DNA of 64,000 nt from Aquitalea aquatica (GTDB taxonomy: Bacteria; Pseudomonadota; Gammaproteobacteria; Burkholderiales; Chromobacteriaceae), in NCBI RefSeq assembly GCF_013911085.1, contig NZ_JACERN010000041.1:1-64000 (forward strand), given 5' to 3'. Positions 55,186-64,000 of this stretch are shown piece after piece. Both the position numbers and the translations under genes were made by a program. A model generated the notes under the pieces. The model saw nothing but the letters and a program-made list of their open reading frames with translations. It was not told the DNA's origin and did no database searches. Numbering within the stretch: the stretch's first letter is position 1; each line of letters begins with the position of its first letter.

Positions 55186-55223
55186 GAACAAGGCCGGCAC
55201 CCCATGGGGTGCCGGCCTTGTTC
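55186..55223. terminator. 38-base perfect palindrome between phhA and the c-di-GMP operon
   Basis: GAACAAGGCCGGCACCCC (55186-55203) is followed at once, after ATGG-centred symmetry, by its exact complement to 55223. A 19-base arm with no loop is unusual. It lies between convergent stops and most likely terminates both directions, although the following T-run (GTTCGTTTA) is weak. Confidence 0.7.
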
Positions 55224-55251
55224 GTTTACTCGCCTCGGTGGAGGTGCTGGC

Positions 55252-57153
55252 TTACAGCGCTGCTTCCACCCGGTTGCGTCCAGTGCGCTTGGCCTGGTAC
55301 AGCGCCTGGTCGGCTGCCTTGATCAAGGCCTCTACATTGGCCTGGGCCGGTCTTTTCTCAGCCACCCCGATGCTCACCGTCAGGCATAGCGCCAGCCCCG
55401 ACGCCACCATGCTGCGGTTGGCCAGGGTAGAGCGAATGCGCTCGGCCACCTGAATGGCGGTGGACAGCCGGGTGTCCGGCAGGATGATGAGGAATTCCTC
55501 GCCACCAAAACGACAGATGATGTCGGAGCGGCGGCAGAACAGCCGCAGGATGCCGGCGAATTCCTGCAGGATGGTGTCGCCCACATCATGGCCGTGCTCG
55601 TCGTTCACCACCTTGAAGTGGTCGATGTCCAGCATCAGTGCTGATAGTGGCTGCTGGCTGAGCTTGGCCTCGTCCCAGATCTGCGGCAGATAACGCATGG
55701 CATAGCGGCGGTTGTACAAGCCGGTCAGGCCATCGGTCTGCGCAGCCTCCTGCGCCAGCTGGTTGTCGATGGACAGTTCTTCCAGATGACGGCGTAGTAG
55801 CTCTTGTTCCTGGCGCAGGCTGCGCTGTTCCTGGATGATGCGCTGGCCGGCTTTCAGCCGGGCTTGCAGGATGCGCGGCGGAATCGGCTTACTGATGAAG
55901 TCGTCGGCACCGCTGCTGAACACCTCGGCCAGATTGTCTTCATCGTCCAGAATGGTCAGCACGATGATGTAAAGCTGGCGGCCTTCCGGAATGGCACGCA
56001 GGCGGCGGATCAGCTGCAGGCCGTCCAGGCCAGGCATGGCCAGATCGGTAATCACCAGCTGCGGGCGCTTGTTCAGCACGATGTCGTAGGCTTCCTGGCC
56101 ATCGGCGGCCACTTCGACCTTATGCCCCAGTAGTTGCAGCAGGCGTTGCAGCATCATGCGCTGGCTGGGCTCGTCTTCCACCACCAGGATATGCAGGGCT
56201 TCCTGTTCTTCATCGGCTTCCGGCATGCGCGGTGCCATGCTGTTGCGGCGTTCCAGCAGGGCGAACGATTCCACTTCCGGCGTGCCAATGGCCAGTTGGG
56301 CATTCCATTCGCGCCATTCGCGTACGACTTCGTCGCACAGGCGCGGGAAATGGCTGGGGTCGATCTCCATGCGTGCTGCCTGCTTTTTTACCGTTTCATA
56401 GGCGTGCAGGCGGGCTTCACCATCCAGAAAACACAGATCGGCCACTTGCGCGGCCCAGTGCAGGCACTGGGCCAGGCGGCTGGCGCGGGAGCCATCACCG
56501 GCATTGGTGGCATCGGCCTCTTCGTGCAGGGTGACAGCATCACAAAACATCTTGGGCAGGCCCCAGTCGCGTAGCAGCGCGCTGGCGATATCCAGGTGGT
56601 GATAGCCGAACTGCTTGGTCTCCAGTCTTGCCAATACCGGGGCGTAGGGGCCGCCATGGCTGGCGATCAGCTCGCCGTAGGCTGCCGGGTGCAAGGTGGC
56701 CATGGCCAGTTGGCCGATGGACGACAGCATGCCGATGGTGAACAGCTCGCCGGGTGGGGCCAGCCGCAGCTGGCTGCCCAGCAATTGCATGGCGGTACCG
56801 CAGGCCAGGGCGCGTGACCAGTAGTGGTCATAGTTGAATTGCTGGCACTGGCCACGGCGATGCTCGGCCACCAGGGCAAAGGTGAGCGCCACCTGGTGGA
56901 CCGCGTTCAGGCCAATGGCCATCAGCACATCAGGGGTGAGCGCTACGGCGGGCCGGCTGCGCAGGAAGGCCGCGGAATTGGCCACCTTGAGCAGGCGGCC
57001 TATCATCACCGGGTCGGTATTCAGGACGGCGATCAGTTCTGGCAGTGGCACATTATTGTGCTCACTCAGTTGCATGACCTTGAGCACACTGCCCTTGGGC
57101 GAGGGCAGGTTGCCGCTGATCTTGAGTTCGTTGAAGGTTGCGGTTTCAAGCAT
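55252..57153 (-). CDS. HDOD-REC-GGDEF protein (diguanylate cyclase response regulator)
   Basis: A 633-residue cytosolic protein. An HDOD domain fills about residues 10-215 (LPSPKGSVLKVMQLSEHNN, VMIGRLLKVANSAAFL, FTIGMLSSIGQLAMATLH). A receiver follows near 322-440 with Asp in LVITDLAMPGLDG and Lys in FISKPIPP, then a GGDEF domain (DGLTGLYNRRYAMRYL) with active site RFGGEEF and I-site RRSD five residues before it. GGGAG seven bases upstream supports ATG 57153. It overlaps the HD-GYP gene by eight bases, so a cyclase and a phosphodiesterase are made together. Confidence 0.93.
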   Translation of the reverse strand: MLETATFNELKISGNLPSPKGSVLKVMQLSEHNNVPLPELIAVLNTDPVMIGRLLKVANSAAFLRSRPAVALTPDVLMAIGLNAVHQVALTFALVAEHRRGQCQQFNYDHYWSRALACGTAMQLLGSQLRLAPPGELFTIGMLSSIGQLAMATLHPAAYGELIASHGGPYAPVLARLETKQFGYHHLDIASALLRDWGLPKMFCDAVTLHEEADATNAGDGSRASRLAQCLHWAAQVADLCFLDGEARLHAYETVKKQAARMEIDPSHFPRLCDEVVREWREWNAQLAIGTPEVESFALLERRNSMAPRMPEADEEQEALHILVVEDEPSQRMMLQRLLQLLGHKVEVAADGQEAYDIVLNKRPQLVITDLAMPGLDGLQLIRRLRAIPEGRQLYIIVLTILDDEDNLAEVFSSGADDFISKPIPPRILQARLKAGQRIIQEQRSLRQEQELLRRHLEELSIDNQLAQEAAQTDGLTGLYNRRYAMRYLPQIWDEAKLSQQPLSALMLDIDHFKVVNDEHGHDVGDTILQEFAGILRLFCRRSDIICRFGGEEFLIILPDTRLSTAIQVAERIRSTLANRSMVASGLALCLTVSIGVAEKRPAQANVEALIKAADQALYQAKRTGRNRVEAAL

Positions 57154-58231
57154 TGCCGGCTCCCTGACAGTCGGCGGATAGCAAAAGTGAATCCTGCTCA
57201 TCTGCATGGCGCTGGCGAATGATCATGACTTCGGGCCAGAGGGCAAACAGGGCATCGACGCAGGCCGGATCGAAATGCGCGCCTTTCTGTTCTTCCAGAT
57301 GCTGTCTTGCCCGTTCCAGCGGCCAGGCTTGTTTATAAGGGCGGGCCGAGGTGAGGGCATCGAACACGTCGGCAACGGCCACGATGCGGCCCCATAGCGG
57401 GATGTCCTGGCCGGATAGGCCGTGCGGGTAGCCGCTACCGTCGAACTTTTCATGATGGCTGAGTGCCACCACGGCGGCGCATTGCAATAGCGGCGATACC
57501 GAGTCGGCAAGGATTTCATGCCCGAACAGCGGGTGCTGGCGCATGATGGCCATTTCTTCTTCGCTCAGTTTGCCGGGCTTGAGCAGGATGGCATCAGGAA
57601 TGCCCACCTTGCCAATATCGTGCATGGGGGCGGCTTCCTGCAGTATTTCCTGCTCTTGCAGCGGCAGCCCAAGCTGGCGGGCGATCAGCCGGGTATAGGC
57701 CGACATGCGCAGCAGGTGGGCACCGGTTTCCGGGTCGCGGTATTCTGCCGCCCGCGACAGGCGCAGGATGGCTTCCTTCTCGCGGGCGCGGATTTCTGCC
57801 GTGGCTTGCTTAACCTCTTCCAGCAGCCAGGCGGCGCGGTTGGCCAGTTGCTGGGTGCTCTTGCGCAGTGCCAGCAGGTTGCTCACCCGCACGGTCAGCT
57901 CTACCTTGTCGACCGGTTTGGTCAGAAAATCGCGCGCACCTTGTTGCAGAGCCAAGTGACGCACATCGCGTTCGGTATCGGCGGTGACCATGACCACCGG
58001 CACATCCTGCCGCTGCGGCAGGGCGAAGAAGCGGCGCATGAATTCCAGGCCGTCTATCTCCGGCATCATGTAATCCAGCAGGATGAGATCAGGCTCGTGT
58101 TGCCGGCACCATGCCAGCGCCTGCAAGGGATCGGCGAAGGTGTCTACCGTGACGCCATCCAGCTTCTGCAGGATATGGCGCAGCAGCAGCAAGTTGGTGT
58201 CGTTGTCGTCCACCACAATGACGTGCGACAT
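57146..58231 (-). CDS. Response regulator with HD-GYP domain (c-di-GMP phosphodiesterase, RpfG-like)
   Basis: A 361-residue protein. Receiver (residues 3-120) with Asp53 in LILLDYMMPEIDG and Lys in DFLTKPVDK. A helical linker leads to an HD-GYP domain with HD at 204-205 (APMHDIGKVGIPD) and the GYP at 267-269 (SHHEKFDGSGYPHGL), all residues needed for c-di-GMP hydrolysis present. It begins three bases after the hybrid kinase stop and overlaps the HDOD-GGDEF gene. The hybrid kinase is its likely phosphodonor. Confidence 0.94.
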   Translation of the reverse strand: MSHVIVVDDNDTNLLLLRHILQKLDGVTVDTFADPLQALAWCRQHEPDLILLDYMMPEIDGLEFMRRFFALPQRQDVPVVMVTADTERDVRHLALQQGARDFLTKPVDKVELTVRVSNLLALRKSTQQLANRAAWLLEEVKQATAEIRAREKEAILRLSRAAEYRDPETGAHLLRMSAYTRLIARQLGLPLQEQEILQEAAPMHDIGKVGIPDAILLKPGKLSEEEMAIMRQHPLFGHEILADSVSPLLQCAAVVALSHHEKFDGSGYPHGLSGQDIPLWGRIVAVADVFDALTSARPYKQAWPLERARQHLEEQKGAHFDPACVDALFALWPEVMIIRQRHADEQDSLLLSADCQGAGNA

Positions 58232-58234
58232 GGT

Positions 58235-60997
<2,763 letters not shown>

Positions 60998-61095
60998 CGT
61001 TAACTGTGCTCCACGAGGGGTGTGGTGTGGCTTAGGGCATGCATGGTGCGTGTGCTCCGCATTTCGGTTCGGGTCTACAACAGCGGGCTGTTGGC

Positions 61096-61467
61096 TCAGT
61101 CTGTCGGGGCGGCCAGTGCGGCTATCAGGCTGTCGCGGGTCAGCGGCTTGGTGACGATGGCGTCAAAGCCGGCCTGCAGCATGACTTCCTGTTCGTCGCT
61201 CATGGCATGGGCGGTGTAGGCGATCAGCCGCAGGTCGTGCCAGCGCGGGTCGCCGCGCAGGTGGCGACACAGCTCGATACCGCTCATGCCCGGCATGCTG
61301 ATGTCCAGCAGCACACAGTAGTATTCATGTTGCTGCAGCTGTTCCAGGGCTTCAAAAGCGCTGACGGCCTGGTCGGTTTTCCAGCCCATGCGTTGCAGAA
61401 ACAGGCCAGCCACCTTGCGGTTGATCTCGTCGTCGTCCACGACAAGAATGGTGTCCAGCGCGCTCAT
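61096..61467 (-). CDS. Single-domain response regulator (CheY-like receiver)
   Basis: A 123-residue receiver with no output domain: acidic pocket VVDDDEIN, phosphoacceptor Asp55 in CVLLDISMPGMSG, Thr-Ala in AYTAHAMSD, Lys in VTKPLTR. It overlaps the stop of the upstream kinase by four bases (ATGA), so it is probably that kinase's direct partner, acting as a relay intermediate or by protein contact. The next gene starts 98 bases downstream. Confidence 0.92.
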   Translation of the reverse strand: MSALDTILVVDDDEINRKVAGLFLQRMGWKTDQAVSAFEALEQLQQHEYYCVLLDISMPGMSGIELCRHLRGDPRWHDLRLIAYTAHAMSDEQEVMLQAGFDAIVTKPLTRDSLIAALAAPTD

Positions 61468-63152
61468 TCTTGTGTTCCTTCCAGGGGAATGCTGACGTGA
61501 AATACGGTGCCCACGCCAACTTGTGATTCAAAGCCAACCTTGCCGGACATCAGTCGCACCAGTTCTTTCACCAGTGCCAGCCCCAAGCCGGAGCCGCTTT
61601 GGGCGCGGGTCAGAAAGGCATCGGCCTGGCGGAAGCGTTCGAATACCAATTGTTGTTGTTCGAGCGGAATGCCGCAGCCGCTGTCGCGGATGTCCAGTTG
61701 TAATTCATGTGCGCTGACGCGGGCATCCACCTGGATGCTGCCGTGCTCGGTAAACTTCACTGCATTGTCCAGCAGATTGTTCAGTACCTGGGTCAGCTTG
61801 GTGCGGTCCAGGCGAAAGCTGTCCGGGCTGCCTGCTACCTGCTGGTAGTCCAGCTGCAGCTGCAAACCCTTGCCCTCGGCCTGCGGCCGGTACAGTTCCA
61901 CAGTATCGCGCAGCATGGCCGCCAATGGTACGTCGACAATTTCCATTGGCATACGGCCGGCCTCGATGCGGGCCATGTCGAGAATGGAATTGACCAGGGT
62001 CAGCAAATGCTGGCCGCTCTTGTGAATCATGCCGGCGGTTTCCAGATCGGCTGGATCACTCAGTGTGGTCTGCAGGAATTCCGAGCAGCCCAGAATGCCA
62101 TTCAGCGGCGTGCGCAGTTCGTGCGACATATGCGCGAGGAATTCGGATTTCATACGGTTGGCCGACTCGGCCTGTGCCTTGCTGTTTTTCAGGTTGGCCG
62201 CCATGTGGTACATCACATAGCCGGCCAGGCATACCAGTAGCGACATGATGGCAGCAACCGTGAAGTAGGCATTGCGATGCTCGTAATAGTCAGCCATCGC
62301 TTCTTGTTCGCCCACGCCCATCAGCACGGCCAGCGGATAACCTTCCACCGCGCGGAAGCTGACCGTGCGTTGTATCTGGTCGATACTGCTCAGTTGCTGG
62401 TAGACACCATGGTCACGCCCGGGCCATTGCTTGAACAGCCCGCTGCTGTGGATGTCCATGCCGATGCCAGTTGTCTTGGCGCTGGTACGGGCGCGTACGA
62501 TACCGTCCTGCCCAACCAGCGTGACAACACCGGTTTTGCCCAGATCGAGGTCTTTGTAGAAGCTGGTGAAGTAAAACGGATCGACCGATACCACCACCAC
62601 ACCGCCAAAGCTGCCGTCCGGCTTGTTGATGCGGCGGGTAAATTGCAGCGACCATTTCTTCGAGGCCCGCCCCTGTACCGGCTTGCTGAGGAACAGCTGG
62701 CCGCTGTCCTTGGCGATGTGTACCTTGAAATGCTCGCGGTCACTCAGATCGACCCGTTTGAAATTGGGCACGCTGGACATTTCCAGCATGCCATCCGGCC
62801 CGATGATGGCAATCTGCACGAACAACTGGCTCTGGATGATGCCCTGCTTGATGTAGTGCGGCAGGTCCATCTTGTTGCCTTCGGACTCGTACTCGTATTT
62901 CAGGAAGAGTACCGACTGATCGACGGCGCGAATGGTCCGCGAGATGTGTTCTTCGAACACGCGCACCATGTTTTCACTTTGCCGCTGCATCTCCAGCCGG
63001 CTGCGGTCATGGTCGGTGTTCACCTGCCATAGCACCGCACTCCAGATCATGCCGATCAGGAACAGACTGAACAGCGGAATCACCCACTCCAGGCTCAATC
63101 TGCGCAAGCCGTGCTGGAACAGCCCGGCCGGACCGTGTTTCTCTTGTTTCAT
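61464..63152 (-). CDS. Membrane sensor histidine kinase with periplasmic PDC/dCache-type domain
   Basis: A 562-residue kinase. Two transmembrane helices (about 22-43 and 297-318) enclose a periplasmic sensor of 250 residues with PDC-type features (DLSDREHFKVHI, FLSKPVQGRASKKWSLQF, FGGVVVVSVDPFYF). The cytosolic part is HisKA with His344 (LAHMSHELRTPLNG) and HATPase (NLLDNAVKFTEHG, RDSGCGIPLE, SGSGLGLALVKEL). No receiver of its own; the single-domain regulator gene overlaps its stop. First gene of the signalling operon. Confidence 0.93.
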   Translation of the reverse strand: MKQEKHGPAGLFQHGLRRLSLEWVIPLFSLFLIGMIWSAVLWQVNTDHDRSRLEMQRQSENMVRVFEEHISRTIRAVDQSVLFLKYEYESEGNKMDLPHYIKQGIIQSQLFVQIAIIGPDGMLEMSSVPNFKRVDLSDREHFKVHIAKDSGQLFLSKPVQGRASKKWSLQFTRRINKPDGSFGGVVVVSVDPFYFTSFYKDLDLGKTGVVTLVGQDGIVRARTSAKTTGIGMDIHSSGLFKQWPGRDHGVYQQLSSIDQIQRTVSFRAVEGYPLAVLMGVGEQEAMADYYEHRNAYFTVAAIMSLLVCLAGYVMYHMAANLKNSKAQAESANRMKSEFLAHMSHELRTPLNGILGCSEFLQTTLSDPADLETAGMIHKSGQHLLTLVNSILDMARIEAGRMPMEIVDVPLAAMLRDTVELYRPQAEGKGLQLQLDYQQVAGSPDSFRLDRTKLTQVLNNLLDNAVKFTEHGSIQVDARVSAHELQLDIRDSGCGIPLEQQQLVFERFRQADAFLTRAQSGSGLGLALVKELVRLMSGKVGFESQVGVGTVFHVSIPLEGTQE

Positions 63153-63338
63153 CTTTGCCCCGCTTGCTGATTCTGCCTGTAGAAACAGCCATGTCTTTAT
63201 TCTTTAGTTATTGGCCGCGAAGCTGGCCGGCGCAGGGGATGATTGTTGCCGTATCTGCTTGCCACGGTGAACACCCCTGTGCCGTTGGCTGCGGCGTCAT
63301 CGGCCATCCTGCCATGCCAGAATGGTAGTGGCTGCCGC

Positions 63339-63367
63339 TAAATCGAAGTTTGATTTAAGGCATGCCT
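63339..63367. repeat. Two adjacent palindromes upstream of the signalling operon
   Basis: TAAATC-GAAGTTT-GATTTA (63339-63357) abuts AGGCATGCCT (63358-63367). Both lie in the 271-base gap between the edge gene and the sensor kinase and could be operators for the operon that starts at 63152. Confidence 0.45.
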
Positions 63368-63392
63368 ATGTCTTTTTATAGAGTTTAACTTT

Positions 63393-63417
63393 AAAAACCG
63401 GTAGGGATTAAACCGGG
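63393..63417 (-). terminator. Intrinsic terminator after the edge gene
   Basis: On the minus strand CCGGT, loop TTAATCCCT, ACCGG, then TTTTTAA, shortly after the stop at 63425. Short stem but good T-run. Confidence 0.7.
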
Positions 63418-63424
63418 TTGCGGG

Positions 63425-64000
63425 CTAAATCAAGGCCCATAAGGCCAGCATTACCCCAATAATCAGCACGCCCATCAGGATTTGCGAGGTATTGCGCTCT
63501 CTTTGCAAGGCCGACTTTATGCTGCTGTAGGACGACTCCAGCCGGTTGACCTTGTCTTCCAGCTCGGCACGGGTTTCATCCTGCAGTGCCAGGGATTGCA
63601 GCATGGCTTCGCCGCCCACTTCCTGAATGTGCTCCTTGTCCCACACGCCCAGCAGGCGACTGACCTTGTCCTTGAAATACAGGCCGGTACGTTGTGCGGC
63701 ATCCTGCCAGTCAAACTGGAAGCCCTGGCTGGCATAGAAGGCATTGCGACGCAGCTTTTCTTCTTCGCTGACATTGCCGGTGATGCCGATCAGGCCCGGG
63801 CTGATGGCGTAGTCAGGATAGGCGCCCTTGACCCAGGTGATGGTCTGGGCAAACAGGAAGGTATCCAGCCCTAGCCCGGCGAAGGCTTCCGTGCAGTTGA
63901 TGCCATTTTTGGGGCCAAAGGTGACCGAACGGCTGGGGTGATCCACCCGCACCCAGGCACAGTTGTAGCTGGTGTGAAAGCGGGCGTCGTCATTGCTGTA
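63425..64000 (-). CDS. Hypothetical membrane-anchored protein, possibly GNAT-like (partial, 5-prime end outside window)
   Basis: The frame is open from the window edge to the stop at 63425, giving 191 residues; the GTG at 63952 is internal, because the 16 codons before it continue the same style. Residues such as NAFYASQGFQFDW, after AGLGLDTFLFAQTITWVKGAYPDY, recall the end of a GNAT acetyltransferase fold, but I cannot confirm this. A coiled-coil stretch (RAELEDKVNRLESSY) leads to a C-terminal membrane helix (ILMGVLIIGVMLALWALI), giving a tail-anchored form. Function unknown; same strand as, but terminated before, the signalling operon. Confidence 0.7.
   Translation of the reverse strand, partial: YSNDDARFHTSYNCAWVRVDHPSRSVTFGPKNGINCTEAFAGLGLDTFLFAQTITWVKGAYPDYAISPGLIGITGNVSEEEKLRRNAFYASQGFQFDWQDAAQRTGLYFKDKVSRLLGVWDKEHIQEVGGEAMLQSLALQDETRAELEDKVNRLESSYSSIKSALQRERNTSQILMGVLIIGVMLALWALI

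Overview
The window reads as chromosomal DNA of a betaproteobacterium of the Neisseriales, most likely family Chromobacteriaceae (Chromobacterium, Aquitalea, Vogesella or a relative). The best single indicator is phenylalanine hydroxylase (54251-55144): 297 residues with iron ligands at H138, H143 and E184, the numbering known from the Chromobacterium violaceum enzyme. An EF-P with Arg32 next to its rhamnosyltransferase EarP, monofunctional HldA, and the cmk-rpsA-ihfB-lapA-lapB-pyrF order agree with this. The DNA looks uniformly GC-rich apart from a few AT-rich promoter regions. I see no insertion sequence, prophage, tRNA, rRNA or CRISPR array.

Layout. (1) 113-11035, minus strand: one very long gene string, torE-torC-torA-torD-ccmABCDEFGHI, for TMAO/DMSO respiration plus the System I cytochrome c maturation machine; ccmE carries a one-base frameshift. 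(2) 11406-12701, minus: aroA. (3) 12984-22093, plus: housekeeping and envelope genes cmk, rpsA, ihfB, lapA, lapB, pyrF, ugd, hldA, a DUF924 gene and hldD, then cysM with its own promoter. (4) 23202-26025, minus: an acetoacetate/3-hydroxybutyrate cluster (adc, hbdH, patatin lipase). (5) 26322-36551: zapE, a DinB-like protein, efp-earP, a large DUF748 (AsmA-like) protein and B12-dependent ribonucleotide reductase nrdJ. (6) 36698-43859: a divergent NarL/BvgA-type regulator and REC-EAL phosphodiesterase pair, an SDR with a divergent LysR, an MFS transporter and a DUF1302 protein. (7) 43983-55144: TPR-glycosyltransferase-like protein, FKBP, a diguanylate cyclase, the alkA-ogt DNA-alkylation repair pair, an AstE-like deacylase, cardiolipin synthase divergent from a Kir channel, a DUF808 protein, and Lrp divergent from phhA. 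(8) 55252-63152, minus: a five-gene signalling operon (PDC-sensor kinase, single-domain receiver, hybrid kinase with HPt, REC-HD-GYP, HDOD-REC-GGDEF) that both makes and breaks c-di-GMP. (9) The edge holds the 3-prime part of a membrane-anchored protein of unknown function.

How the parts work together. TorC is a pentaheme c-type cytochrome, so joining tor genes directly to ccm supplies heme-attachment capacity on the same transcript that demands it. Genes for c-di-GMP turnover recur (37519, 45978, 55252, 57146). The most system-like material is the signalling operon at 55252-63152, and the orphan regulator/phosphodiesterase pair at 36698-38745, whose shared AT-rich promoter holds an inverted repeat matching the published BvgA heptad. 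Neither is proven novel from sequence alone. All domain calls were made by reading translated sequence; no database search was run.
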